Assembly: GCF_021412585.1 (NCBI RefSeq)
Contig: NZ_JAKCMI010000041.1
Span: 186,001 to 250,000, forward strand
Direction of reading: 5' to 3'
Length of the DNA stretch: 64,000 nucleotides
Source of the DNA: Halomonas alkalisoli
Lineage (GTDB): Bacteria; Pseudomonadota; Gammaproteobacteria; Pseudomonadales; Halomonadaceae
Below, piece by piece: positions 18,174 to 27,006 of the stretch. The notes beneath the pieces are model-generated. The model did no database searches, was not told the DNA's origin, and saw nothing but the letters and a program-made list of their open reading frames with translations. How positions within the stretch are numbered: the first letter of the stretch is position 1; each line of letters starts with the position of its first letter. The position numbers and the translations under genes are program-made.

Positions 18174-20153
18174 ATGAACCGCCAGACTCACCCGCTGCTG
18201 TCCCGTCGCCCCTTCAACGAGAAAGGCAAGGTCGTCACCGCAGAGGAGGCCGTCGAGCTGATCCGCGATGGCGATGCCGTGGCCACCGGGGGCTTCGTCG
18301 GCATCGGCTTTGCCGAGCATCTGGCCGTGGCCCTGGAACAACGCTTTCTCAAGACCGGTCAGCCACGGGACCTCACGCTGATGTATGCGGCGGGTCAGGG
18401 AGATGGCAAGACCCGAGGGCTCAATCACCTTGGCCATGAAGGGCTGGTGGCCAAGGTGATCGGTGGGCACTGGGGATTGGTACCCAAGCTACAGAAGCTC
18501 GCCATCAAGGGGAGCATCCAGGCCTGGAACCTGCCCCAGGGCGTGATCTCGCACCTGTTCCGCGACATCGCCGCCGGCAAGCCCGGCACCCTGACGCGGG
18601 TTGGTCTCGGCACCTTCGTCGACCCGCGCCTGGGCGGCGGCAAGATCAACGACGCGACCGTGGAGGAGCGGGTCACGCTATTGCCCATCAATGGCGAGGA
18701 ATACCTTTTCTATCCGGCCCTGCCGCTGCAGGTCGCACTGCTGCGCGGCACGACCGCCGATACCCTGGGCAACGTGACCATGGAACGTGAGGCCCTGGTG
18801 CTGGAGTCGCTGGCCATCGCCACGGCGGTGCGCAACTCGGGAGGCGTGGTGATCGTCCAGGTGGAGAGAGTCGCCGAGCGCGGCACCCTGCACCCCAAGG
18901 ACGTACGTATACCCGGCATCCTGGTGGACTGCATCGTAATCTGCGATGTGCCGGAACATCACTGGCAAACCTTCAGTACCGCGTATAACCCGGCCTTCTC
19001 AGGCGAAATCAAGGCCCCCATGGCCGTTCCCGAAACGCTGGCGCTCTCTACCCGAAAGATCATCGCCCGGCGCGCGGCCTTCGAACTGATTCCCAACAGC
19101 GTGGTGAACCTGGGCATCGGCATGCCCGAGGGCATCAGCTCGGTGGCCAGCGAAGAGCGCATCCTGGAACTGCTGACCCTGACCGCCGAACCCGGCGTAA
19201 TCGGCGGCCTGCCCGCCGGCGGGCTCAACTTCGGCGCCGCGCTCAATACCCAGGCGATCATCGACCAGCCGGCCCAGTTCGACTTCTATGACGGTGGTGG
19301 CCTGGATATCGCCTTCCTGGGCATGGCCCAGGTCGATGCCGCAGGCAACGTCAATGTCTCGAAGTTCGGCACTCGCCTGGCCGGCGCCGGAGGCTTCATC
19401 AATATCAGCCAGAATGCCCGCAAGGTGGTGTTCATGGGCACCTTCGTGGCCACGAAGGAAGCGCTCGCCATCATCGACGGCGCGCTGCGGCTTCCCGAGG
19501 GCGGCATGCACAAGTTCGTCACTGAGGTGGAGCATCGCACCTTCAGCGGCCAGCTTGCCGCAGCGGACGGCAAGCCGGTGCGCTACGTCACCGAACGCTG
19601 TGTCTTTGAACTCACCACGGCTGGCATCCAACTGATCGAGATCGCTCCAGGCGTCGACATGGAACGTGACATCCTGGCCTTGATGGATTTCAAGCCGCTG
19701 ATGCCCACGCCACCCAGGATGATGGATGAACGCATCTTTCGCACCGCCCCCATGGGCCTTCGGGAGCTGCTGCTGGAGCTACCCTTGGCGCAACGCTTCC
19801 ACTTCGACGAGGCCGCCGACGTGCTGTTCATCAACTTCGAGAACCTCAAGGTCACGTCTCGGGAAGATATCGCCACGATCCGCGATACCGTGGAAGCCTG
19901 TCTGGCGCCACTGGGTCGAAAGGTGTATGCCGTCGTCAACTATGACCACTTCCGTATCGACGAATCCCTGCTCGCTGAGTACACGGCCATGGTCAGCGAC
20001 CTCGAGCATCGCTTCTATCATCGGGTCACCCGCTATACCACCAGCAGCTTCATGCGCAGGAAGCTCGGCCATGCCCTGGAGGAGCGCGCCGTAGCTCCTC
20101 ATATCTACGAGAGCGCCCAGGAGGCCCGCCAGCATCTAAGAGACGAGGAGTGA
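18174..20153 (+). CDS. Acyl-CoA:acetate/3-ketoacid CoA-transferase with C-terminal extension
   Basis: 659 residues. The first ~515 match the YdiF/propionate-CoA-transferase family, in which both CoA-transferase halves are on one chain. The catalytic glutamate is E319 in NLGIGMPEGISSVASEE, and PAGGLNFGAA follows. Family members have about 520-530 residues; here ~130 more follow (from about RMMDERIFRTAP), with a beta-alpha pattern (VLFINFENLKV, VYAVVNYDHFRI) that may be a STAS/SpoIIAA-like module. It should move CoA between acetate or propionate and other acyl groups. It is monocistronic with a consensus-like leader after the divergent nuclease-PDZ gene. Confidence 0.85.
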   Translation: MNRQTHPLLSRRPFNEKGKVVTAEEAVELIRDGDAVATGGFVGIGFAEHLAVALEQRFLKTGQPRDLTLMYAAGQGDGKTRGLNHLGHEGLVAKVIGGHWGLVPKLQKLAIKGSIQAWNLPQGVISHLFRDIAAGKPGTLTRVGLGTFVDPRLGGGKINDATVEERVTLLPINGEEYLFYPALPLQVALLRGTTADTLGNVTMEREALVLESLAIATAVRNSGGVVIVQVERVAERGTLHPKDVRIPGILVDCIVICDVPEHHWQTFSTAYNPAFSGEIKAPMAVPETLALSTRKIIARRAAFELIPNSVVNLGIGMPEGISSVASEERILELLTLTAEPGVIGGLPAGGLNFGAALNTQAIIDQPAQFDFYDGGGLDIAFLGMAQVDAAGNVNVSKFGTRLAGAGGFINISQNARKVVFMGTFVATKEALAIIDGALRLPEGGMHKFVTEVEHRTFSGQLAAADGKPVRYVTERCVFELTTAGIQLIEIAPGVDMERDILALMDFKPLMPTPPRMMDERIFRTAPMGLRELLLELPLAQRFHFDEAADVLFINFENLKVTSREDIATIRDTVEACLAPLGRKVYAVVNYDHFRIDESLLAEYTAMVSDLEHRFYHRVTRYTTSSFMRRKLGHALEERAVAPHIYESAQEARQHLRDEE

Positions 20154-20223
20154 CCTCCAGCCGACTTTTCCATCGGTTTCGCCTTCCACCCTTGATTCCA
20201 GGCATGGCGGCTACAGGTCAGGC

Positions 20224-20586
20224 TCAGGGAAGCCGCAATATTTCCGTGAAGCCGCCCCAGATCATGCGCTTGCCATCGAAGGGGTGGTTGGCCGGATCCA
20301 TCATGTCCGCCATGCGCGGGTCCTCCATCACCTTGGCATTGATGCGATCGCGCTCCTCCCGCGAGGCGTAGAGGATCCAGGAGAAGATCACCGTCTCTCC
20401 CGGCTCCAGCTTGACGCTCTGGGGGAAGGAAGTGTGCTCCCCCGGCTTGACGTCGTCGGCCACACACTCCACGTACTCCAGCGCACCATGCTCGCGCCAG
20501 ACCTCGCCGGCCCGCCGGGCCATGTCCAGATACGCCTCGAGGTTACCTTCAGGAACCGGCAATACGAAACCATCGACGTAGCTCAT
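20224..20586 (-). CDS. DUF1428 family protein
   Basis: A 120-residue protein of the DUF1428 family, a small ferredoxin-like alpha+beta barrel related to YCII/ABM folds. Signatures are MSYVDGFVLPVP at the start and ASREERDRINAKVMEDPRM with DGKRMIWGGF at the end. Biochemical role unknown. ATG 20586 follows a GGAGA site. It is the third gene of the ECF42 operon, 44 bp after the sigma gene, so it is probably a member of that regulon. Confidence 0.85.
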   Translation of the reverse strand: MSYVDGFVLPVPEGNLEAYLDMARRAGEVWREHGALEYVECVADDVKPGEHTSFPQSVKLEPGETVIFSWILYASREERDRINAKVMEDPRMADMMDPANHPFDGKRMIWGGFTEILRLP

Positions 20587-20630
20587 GGGAATGTCTCCTG
20601 AGTGATGTCTGGGATGAGCCAAAAGAAGAC

Positions 20631-21878
20631 TCACCCCCCTTTCGAACCAGCCAGCGACGAATCGACATCGGCGGCGTTCGCCAGCACCTCGCGCAGGCGG
20701 CGCTCGAGGAAACGCCGCTCGGCACCGTGGGTCACGAGTTTCAGCGCCTGGCGGTAATGCGCCGCCGCCTCATCATGGCGGCCCAGCCGTCGCAGCAGGT
20801 CGGCGCGTGTCGCGGGCAACAGGTGATAATCGGGCAGGTGGATCTTCTCGAGTTGTTCCAGGCCCGCTTCCAGCCCATCGGCCATGGCGATCGCCACGGC
20901 CCGGTTGAGTGCCACTACCGGTGTGGGCTGGATGGCATAAAGCAGGCTGTAGAGCGAGGCGATGCGCCGCCAGTCGGTCTCTGCCGGCGTCAGCGCCTGA
21001 GCGTGCAGCGCGGCAATGGCGGCCTGCACCGCATAGCCGCCGGGCACGCCACCGCGCAGCGCTATCTGGACATGGGCACTCCCCTCCTCGATCTCATCGA
21101 GGTACCAGCGCGCGCGATCCTGCTCCTCCAGCAGCACGATGTCACCGCTATCGTCGGTACGGGCGTCGCGCCGGGAATGGTGCAGCAGCATCAGCGCCAA
21201 CAGGCCGCGCGCCTCGCGCTCCGCCGGCAGCAGCCGCACCAGCATTCGTCCCAGGCGAATCGCTTCGGCGCAGAGGTCGCCACGCACCCAGTCGTCGCCG
21301 AAGCTGGACGCGTAGCCTTCGTTGAAGATCAGGTAGATCACCGCCAGTACCGACTCCAGGCGCTCGCCCAGGGCCGTGTCGTCGGGCACCTCGAAGGGAA
21401 TGCCGGCGTCGCGAATCTTGGCCTTGGCCCGCACCAGCCGCTGGGCCAGGGTCGGCACCGGCACCATGAAGGCGCGGGCGATTTCCTCGGTACGCAATCC
21501 GCCCAGGGTATGCAGCGTCAATGCTACCTGGGCCGGTCGTGCGAGGGCCGGATGGCAGCAGGCGAAGATCAGGCGCAGGCTGTCGAGCGGCTCGGCCTCG
21601 AGGTCGCGCTCGAGCAGCAGCGCCAGGTGCTGGCGCAGTTCATCGCCCTTGCGCTCGCGCATCTGCTGATGACGCAACTGGTCGACCACCTTGTGGCGGG
21701 CCGTGGAGATCAACCACGAGGTCGGGTTCGGTGGCCAGCCCTGCGCCGGCCACTGCACCATCGCCGCCTCGAAGGCCGCCTGCACGGCATCCTCCGCCAG
21801 TTCGAAGTGACCGAACCGGCGAATCAGGCTGGCCAACACACGGCCATACTCACGGCGATAGAGATCGTCCAGGGTCAC
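20631..21878 (-). CDS. ECF42-type RNA polymerase sigma factor with TPR-like C-terminal extension
   Basis: 415 residues, twice the size of a classical ECF factor. Sigma-2 is at about 1-75 (FGHFELAEDAVQAAFEAAM, WLISTARHKVVDQLRH), sigma-4 at about 105-165 (GGLRTEEIARAFMVPVPTLAQRLVRAKAKIR in part). The remaining ~250 residues are the helical DUF6596/TPR-like extension (YLIFNEGY, SLYSLLYAIQPTPVVALNRA) that defines ECF42. No anti-sigma gene is present; in this group the extension is thought to control activity. It follows a DGPF (YCII) gene by 9 bp, the diagnostic ECF42 context. Confidence 0.9.
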   Translation of the reverse strand: MTLDDLYRREYGRVLASLIRRFGHFELAEDAVQAAFEAAMVQWPAQGWPPNPTSWLISTARHKVVDQLRHQQMRERKGDELRQHLALLLERDLEAEPLDSLRLIFACCHPALARPAQVALTLHTLGGLRTEEIARAFMVPVPTLAQRLVRAKAKIRDAGIPFEVPDDTALGERLESVLAVIYLIFNEGYASSFGDDWVRGDLCAEAIRLGRMLVRLLPAEREARGLLALMLLHHSRRDARTDDSGDIVLLEEQDRARWYLDEIEEGSAHVQIALRGGVPGGYAVQAAIAALHAQALTPAETDWRRIASLYSLLYAIQPTPVVALNRAVAIAMADGLEAGLEQLEKIHLPDYHLLPATRADLLRRLGRHDEAAAHYRQALKLVTHGAERRFLERRLREVLANAADVDSSLAGSKGG

Positions 21879-21887
21879 TCAAGCCCC

Positions 21888-22247
21888 TCATAGTCGATAG
21901 GCGGGGTCCACCGGTCTTACCTCGACCGAACCGCCGACCCGCAGCGGCGGAATGCGCCGGGCCAGCGCCAGGGCCTCGTCCAGGTCGCGACACTCCACCA
22001 CATGGAAGCCGCCCAGCTGTTCGCGGCTCTCGGCGAAGGGGCCGTCCAGCGTCACCACCTTGCCGTTCTGCTCGCGCAGGGTGGTGGCCGAATCCACCGA
22101 CTGCAGCCGAGCGCCGCCACGGTAGTGGCCACTGGTGACCATCTCCTGGATCAGGGCGTGGTAATCGTTCATGACGGAGTCTCGCTCGGCATCGGGCAGG
22201 CCGTTCCACAGCGCCTCGTCGATACAGCACATCAGCATGTATTGCAT
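21888..22247 (-). CDS. YCII-related DGPF-motif protein (ECF42 partner)
   Basis: 119 residues of the YCII family, a dimeric ferredoxin-like fold. The DGPF motif that names this partner family is at residues 68-71 (VVTLDGPFAESREQLGGF), followed by the typical C-terminal VEVRPV. The ATG at 22247 has AGGAG 8 nt upstream. It is the promoter-proximal gene of the operon and the expected main target of the sigma factor. Molecular function is unknown in the family. Confidence 0.9.
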   Translation of the reverse strand: MQYMLMCCIDEALWNGLPDAERDSVMNDYHALIQEMVTSGHYRGGARLQSVDSATTLREQNGKVVTLDGPFAESREQLGGFHVVECRDLDEALALARRIPPLRVGGSVEVRPVDPAYRL

Positions 22248-22292
22248 GGCATTGTCTCCTGGTAAGCGCAGCCTCATGGCTGCCTGATGAGA

Positions 22293-22320
22293 GATCGAAC
22301 GGCGGCACGATGAATCGACA
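22293..22320 (-). promoter_or_regulatory. Candidate ECF42 autoregulated promoter
   Basis: On the minus strand TGTCGA (22320-22315) is followed after 17 bp by CGATC (22297-22293). TGTCGA is the -35 reported for ECF42 promoters, and a short CG(A/T)C-like -10 is expected. The leader to the YCII ATG would be about 40 nt and contains AGGAG. The match is to recalled consensus; use is not shown. Confidence 0.6.
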
Positions 22321-22346
22321 GGCCAGGCGACTCGCAGGTGATGACT

Positions 22347-23216
22347 TCAGGCCGTCTCGACCATCCGCGCCGGAGCCAGCTCGGTGACCAGGGCATCCGT
22401 CAATGCCGCCAGCAACCCCTGCTCATCGGCGCTACCCTCAGTGATCAGCCTGACCTCGGCATCCGGCAGCGATGGCAGTCCATGTTCGGATGAAAGAGCG
22501 ACCAGCCCCGGCCCCAGCTGGCTGAGCGGCATGGGAGCAATGGCAAAACCGCTGGCGGCGGCGGCGCGCATGCCAGCACCACTCATGCACAGCACGACGG
22601 TGTGCTGGACGATTCCCGCCATCGCCAATTGCGCCAGGGCGATTTCCCGATACGGGCATGGCTCGGGGAAAAGTGCCAGGGGCAGCGGCGAAGGAAGCTC
22701 CCAAGACTCATCCTTGGCCCAGGCCCAGACCAGCGGCTCCCGCCAAAGACAGATGCCAGCCTCCTGCTCTCCGCACTGCGCCCCCAGTACCATATCGAGA
22801 TGTCCTTGGCGCATAGAGGCCAGCAAGTCCGATGGAATGCCAACGCGCACCTCGATGCTTGCCAGAGAGTGACGCTGCGTAAAGCGCTTCAGTGTCTTCA
22901 TTAGCCGCTCATGGGCAAGATCCTCAGCCACTCCCAGACGCAGGCAGCCATGAAAGGACGAACTCGCAAGCTGCGCTATGGCATCTCGATTGAGGGTCAG
23001 CATTGCTCGGGCATAGCTCAGCAGACTCTCTCCATCCGGGGTCAGTTGGAAACTTCGCGTCGTTCGCTGCAGCAGCGGCTTGCCCAGCTGTGATTCCAGG
23101 CGGCGCAGATGCCCACTGATCGCAGGCTGGGTAAGATGCAATCGGTTGGCCGCGGCAGTGAAACTGCCCTCCTCGACGATCGTTACGAAACTACGGAGCA
23201 GCAATAGATCAAGCAT
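22347..23216 (-). CDS. LysR-family transcriptional regulator
   Basis: 289 residues. The N-terminal winged HTH is clear (SFTAAANRLHLTQPAISGHLRRLESQLG), followed by an effector-binding domain. It has no divergent partner: upstream is a 175-bp AT-rich gap (23217-23391) and then the 3' end of the DMT transporter gene. Its target is therefore unknown. The AT-rich leader, with TTATAATAAT close to the start, could hold an autoregulatory site. Confidence 0.88.
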   Translation of the reverse strand: MLDLLLLRSFVTIVEEGSFTAAANRLHLTQPAISGHLRRLESQLGKPLLQRTTRSFQLTPDGESLLSYARAMLTLNRDAIAQLASSSFHGCLRLGVAEDLAHERLMKTLKRFTQRHSLASIEVRVGIPSDLLASMRQGHLDMVLGAQCGEQEAGICLWREPLVWAWAKDESWELPSPLPLALFPEPCPYREIALAQLAMAGIVQHTVVLCMSGAGMRAAAASGFAIAPMPLSQLGPGLVALSSEHGLPSLPDAEVRLITEGSADEQGLLAALTDALVTELAPARMVETA

Positions 23217-23391
23217 TATAATAATCCGCTATAAATAAGGGATTGTGTTTATTATGTATCAACTAAACACGCATCCCGACTGGAAATGAAAGATAGCAGA
23301 TAAATAAAGAAGCACCGTGCTTCGTCAGCAACAGCTCGCTTCAGAGAGCGTGTTCACTGGATGAGTTTCCTCGCAATATTTTCTCCAGGGG

Positions 23392-24327
23392 TCAGGCGTC
23401 CGCCGTGGCAGGCGGAGTGGTGTCGCGGCGCGAGGCGCCACGGTGAAACAGGAAGGCGCCGAGGACCACCAGCGCCGCCGCCAGGCTCAGGTAAGGAGGT
23501 ACCGCCTCCCCAAGCAGCGTGACGGCGATCAGCGTACCGACCAGGGCAGCCACCATGCCGATCTGGCTGAGGTAGACGGGGCCGGCGATCTTCTGCAGCA
23601 CGAAGTAGAAGACGTAGAGCACGGTGAAGACCATGGCTTCCGCCAGCAGCAGACGAATCACTTCCCAGCCGAGCAGCTGCCGTACTTGCCCTGATTCGAA
23701 CACCAGCACGAAGGGGGCGAGCGTCAGCGCTCCACCCAGCAGCATCAGCGCCGCCAGGTACACCGCCCCTGTCTCACCGGGCCAGCGCAGGGTGCGATAG
23801 ATATTGCCCAGCGCAAGGATCAAGGGAATCGCCAGAACCAGGGCGGCCCAACCCTGGGCGCCCTGCATACCGCCCGCCTTGGCCCATGCCAGCAGCACTC
23901 CGCCAGTCAGACCCAACATGACACCCAGCAACCGCAGCGCATTGACGCGCTCCATGCCCAGTCCTACCGCCAGCATCCAGGTCAGGAGAATCGGAAAGGC
24001 AAAGCTGAGGGAGATGAAGCCGGCACCCACGTGGCGTACCGCCAGGAAGACCAACGCATTGGGCAGGGCGAACAGCGCTCCCGAGACCACCCCGTACTCC
24101 AGGATGCGTCGGTTGAGCTTCATCGGCTGGCGCTGTACGGCAGCCAGCGCCAGTAGCAGTAGACCGGCACCGGCCACCGCCACCATCAGGAAGCTCAAGC
24201 GCGGCGCGCCGGCATTGTCAGCGAGCTTGGCCACGACCAGCGAGAGAGCCAACAGGCTGCCGACCAGCAGCAGGCAGGCCAGGGCGTACCAGCCGGTACG
24301 GTTGCTTGGTGTCGTGGAGTTCGCCAT
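23392..24327 (-). CDS. DMT/EamA-family inner-membrane transporter
   Basis: 311 residues with about ten hydrophobic helices in two homologous halves, the EamA arrangement (AVRHVGAGFISLSFAFPILLTW closes the first half; AALVGTLIAVTLLGEAVP the second). Such proteins export amino acids or small metabolites. It is divergent from a MarR regulator with a dyad operator in the 69-bp spacer, so drug or metabolite-induced export is likely. Substrate unknown. Confidence 0.85.
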   Translation of the reverse strand: MANSTTPSNRTGWYALACLLLVGSLLALSLVVAKLADNAGAPRLSFLMVAVAGAGLLLLALAAVQRQPMKLNRRILEYGVVSGALFALPNALVFLAVRHVGAGFISLSFAFPILLTWMLAVGLGMERVNALRLLGVMLGLTGGVLLAWAKAGGMQGAQGWAALVLAIPLILALGNIYRTLRWPGETGAVYLAALMLLGGALTLAPFVLVFESGQVRQLLGWEVIRLLLAEAMVFTVLYVFYFVLQKIAGPVYLSQIGMVAALVGTLIAVTLLGEAVPPYLSLAAALVVLGAFLFHRGASRRDTTPPATADA

Positions 24328-24369
24328 GATGGGCTCCTATAGAACGGCAAAAAGAATCTTGCCAAAAAG

Positions 24370-24387
24370 TATCTTGATGGAAAGATA
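24370..24387. promoter_or_regulatory. Candidate MarR operator
   Basis: TATCTT-N6-AAGATA, a perfect 6-bp dyad with MarR-type spacing, sits 9 bp before the MarR ATG and in the spacer shared with the DMT transporter. A degenerate second AATCTT copy lies 17 bp upstream. Confidence 0.6.
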
Positions 24388-24396
24388 AACGCACCT

Positions 24397-24888
24397 ATGA
24401 ACCGTGTCAAGCAAGCCATTGCTCAATGGCAACAGGAAATGCCCGAGCTCGACCTGCTGCCGATGGAGGTGGTGGGGTATTTGAAGACCATGCAGTCGCT
24501 CACCCAGGAGCGGCTACAGTCCTTCTTCAAGGAGTACGGCCTACAGGCGGGGGAGTTCGACGTGCTGGCCACGCTGCGGCGTTCGGGAGCCCCCTATCGC
24601 CTGGGACCGACGCAGCTGTTCGAGACGCTGATGATCTCGTCCGGGGGCATGACCAGCCGGCTGGATCGGCTGGAGAAGGCGGGTCTGATCCGGCGCTCGC
24701 CGAATCCCGAGGATCGGCGCGGCACCTTGGTCTCTCTGACCGAGGAAGGGCTCGAGCTGATGAACCGAATGGTCCCACGTCACGTGGAGAACGAAGCCAG
24801 GATGCTCGCCGCTCTCAGCCACGAGGAACAGCGAGCCTTGAGTGAGCTGCTGGGCAAGCTGCTGGAAGGGTTGGCCGATGAAACCTGA
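24397..24888 (+). CDS. MarR-family transcriptional regulator
   Basis: 163 residues. The winged helix is visible (YRLGPTQLFETLMISSGGMTSRLDRLEKAGLIRR split by its wing NPEDRRGTLVSLTEEG). Flanking helices provide dimerisation. It probably represses itself and the divergent DMT transporter through the TATCTT dyad. The 3' end lies 9 bp from the convergent ogt gene. Confidence 0.9.
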   Translation: MNRVKQAIAQWQQEMPELDLLPMEVVGYLKTMQSLTQERLQSFFKEYGLQAGEFDVLATLRRSGAPYRLGPTQLFETLMISSGGMTSRLDRLEKAGLIRRSPNPEDRRGTLVSLTEEGLELMNRMVPRHVENEARMLAALSHEEQRALSELLGKLLEGLADET

Positions 24889-24897
24889 GCGGCCGAG

Positions 24898-25422
24898 CTA
24901 GACGAGTGCCAGCTCCCCCTGCACCAGCCCCCGCTCATGCTCCACCAGCCAGCGCTTGCGCGGCAACCCGCCGCCATAGCCGGTCAGGGTACCGTTGGCG
25001 CCGATCACTCGATGGCACGGCACCACGATGGCCACCGGATTGGCGCCGTTGGCCAGGCCCACGGCGCGGCTGGCACCGGGGCGACCAATTCGTGCGGCCA
25101 GCTCGCCATAGCTGATCGTGGTGCCGGCCGGAATGCCGCGCAACGCCTGCCATACCTGGCGCTGGAACTCGGTGCCGCCGGTGGCCACCGGCAGCGCATC
25201 GAGGTGGGACGGGTCGCCGGCAAAGTAGGCCTCCAGCGCCTGTCGGATGGCTTCAGGCGCCGTGCCCTTGACGAGCTCGTAGTGGCGGTAGTGGCGACCC
25301 AGCAGGCGGTGCAGTCGCTCATCGTGGCTATCGAATTCCAGCGCTCGCAGTGCGCCCTGGTCGTCGCCGACCAGGCGCAGCTCGCCCACGGGGGACGGCA
25401 ATAGGTCAAGCCAGAGTCGCAT
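24898..25422 (-). CDS. ogt: Methylated-DNA-protein-cysteine S-methyltransferase (Ogt)
   Basis: A 174-residue suicide repair protein that removes methyl groups from O6-methylguanine. The acceptor is C136 in VVPCHRVIG, preceded by the DNA-binding GTTISYGELAARIGRPGASRAVG region. ATG 25422 has AGGAG 7 nt upstream inside the 3' end of alkA; the two genes overlap by 17 bp and are surely co-transcribed. A second alkyltransferase is encoded by ada at 55.5 kb. Confidence 0.95.
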   Translation of the reverse strand: MRLWLDLLPSPVGELRLVGDDQGALRALEFDSHDERLHRLLGRHYRHYELVKGTAPEAIRQALEAYFAGDPSHLDALPVATGGTEFQRQVWQALRGIPAGTTISYGELAARIGRPGASRAVGLANGANPVAIVVPCHRVIGANGTLTGYGGGLPRKRWLVEHERGLVQGELALV

Positions 25423-26371
25423 CGCTTATCTCCTGTTGTGGGTGCGCTGCCGTGGTACCCGCATCGGCGTGCCATAGGTGCATCACGGCGTAGGCGCGCC
25501 AGGGCCGCCAGGCCTCGGCACGCGCAAGCAGCTCACGCGGTGTGGGCCGCCGGCCCTGTTCCGCCAGCGCCCGCTGCAGCGCCACGTCCGAAGGCAGGAA
25601 GGCATCGCTCTCCTGCAGTCCGCGCATGGCGATGTAGTGGGCCGTCCATGCGCCGATGCCGGGCAAGGCGCACAGGTGGGCCACGGTGTCGTCGAGATCC
25701 CGCCGCTCGAACAGCTGCGGCCGCTCACGGTAGGCCGACGCCAACCCCACCAGGGCATTGGCTCGCGCGCCAGGCATGCCGAGCGCCTTGATTTCGTCGA
25801 AGGTAAAGCGTTCGGGCAATGGGAACAGTCGGTCCAGGCCGGTTTCCGTCTGATCCGCCAAACGTTCACCCAGACGTTCGACCAGGCGCCCGGCCAGCCG
25901 CGTAGCAGCATCGACGCTGACCTGCTGGCCGAGGATCGCCCGTACGGCGACTTCGAAAGGGTCCCAACCGCCCGGCACGCGCAGCCCGGGGCGGCTCGCC
26001 ACGAGCGGCGCCAGCGTGACATCGTGGCCAAGTCCCAGGCATATCGCCTCGGGATCGGCCTCCAGGTCGAAGAGCCGCTGCAGCCGGACCGTGACGCCCG
26101 ACAGGGCCGCGACCTCGGGCAGCCGGATCGAAGCGTGCAAGGCGTTGTCGGCGGGAACATGGCTTACGCTTACGCTACCGACCACCTCGCCCATCCGGAA
26201 GACCCGGTGATAGCACTCCCCGTCGATGCGCTCGAGCCCTGGAATGGTCCGGCGCGCCAGAAAGGCCAGTATCGCCTGCCAGTCATAGGGTGGCCGGTAC
26301 GGCAAGTGCAGCGTCAGCTCGGGCAGGTGGGAAGCTTCACCGGGGCGCCCGGTTTCGGTCGAGAGATTCAT
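25406..26371 (-). CDS. alkA: DNA-3-methyladenine glycosylase II (AlkA-type)
   Basis: 321 residues. AlkA removes alkylated purines from DNA. An N-terminal AlkA_N-like domain (PYRPPYDWQAILAFLARR) precedes the HhH-GPD fold: WDPFEVAVRAILGQQVSV, then the hairpin LPGIGAWTAHYIAMRG, then the catalytic aspartate region DAFLPSDVALQ. No Ada regulatory domain is fused. It is the first gene of the alkA-ogt unit. A trimmed start cannot be excluded because the first ~15 residues are poorly conserved. Confidence 0.92.
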   Translation of the reverse strand: MNLSTETGRPGEASHLPELTLHLPYRPPYDWQAILAFLARRTIPGLERIDGECYHRVFRMGEVVGSVSVSHVPADNALHASIRLPEVAALSGVTVRLQRLFDLEADPEAICLGLGHDVTLAPLVASRPGLRVPGGWDPFEVAVRAILGQQVSVDAATRLAGRLVERLGERLADQTETGLDRLFPLPERFTFDEIKALGMPGARANALVGLASAYRERPQLFERRDLDDTVAHLCALPGIGAWTAHYIAMRGLQESDAFLPSDVALQRALAEQGRRPTPRELLARAEAWRPWRAYAVMHLWHADAGTTAAHPQQEISDATLA

Positions 26372-26530
26372 GGCTCCATTCTAGCCCGAGCGCAGCGGAT
26401 GGCTGGCGGTTTTCAGATATGCATGTCAACGCTAAGTGGCTCTCCAGAATCTCCTCGAACTGGCCCTTAGCAAGGAGCCAACTTCGCCTCACACTGGGTG
26501 GCACCCATCAGAAAACGAGAGGAGCCATTC

Positions 26531-26995
26531 ATGTCCATCCGCCATGCCACCCTCGAAGACCTTGCCCCGCTCAGCGAACTGCTCGACGGCTACCGGCAGT
26601 TCTATCGCCAGAAACCGGACCTCGCGGGCGCCCGGCAATTCCTTCAGGCACGCCTGGAGCTTGGCGACTCGTACATCCTGGTCCACGAGAGCCCCGCGGG
26701 AGAGCTGCAGGGCTTCGTTCAGCTCTACCCGCTGCTTTCCACCGTGCGCCTGGCGCCGCTGTGGCTGCTCAACGACCTGTTCGTCGCACCCCAGGCACGC
26801 AGCAGCGGTGTCGGCCGAGCCTTGATGCTGGCCGCCAGGGAGCTTGCCAGTTCTCATGGCGTCGGCCATCTCAAGCTCGCCACCGAGATCGACAATCGAA
26901 CCGCCCAGGCGCTCTACGAGTCATTGGGCTGGCAGCGCGATACCACCTTCTATCACTACGGCCTGCTGTTCGACACGCAAGCAGACCAGGGCTGA
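26531..26995 (+). CDS. GNAT-family N-acetyltransferase (PaiA-like position)
   Basis: 154 residues with the GNAT acetyl-CoA site LNDLFVAPQARSSGVGRAL and the C-terminal ALYESLGWQRDT. The ATG at 26531 has GAGGAG 7 nt upstream. It is followed by paiB after 11 bp, similar in spirit to the Bacillus paiA-paiB pair. The substrate is unknown; a polyamine or antibiotic amine is possible. Confidence 0.85.
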   Translation: MSIRHATLEDLAPLSELLDGYRQFYRQKPDLAGARQFLQARLELGDSYILVHESPAGELQGFVQLYPLLSTVRLAPLWLLNDLFVAPQARSSGVGRALMLAARELASSHGVGHLKLATEIDNRTAQALYESLGWQRDTTFYHYGLLFDTQADQG

Positions 26996-27006
26996 GCGGA
27001 GGCGCC

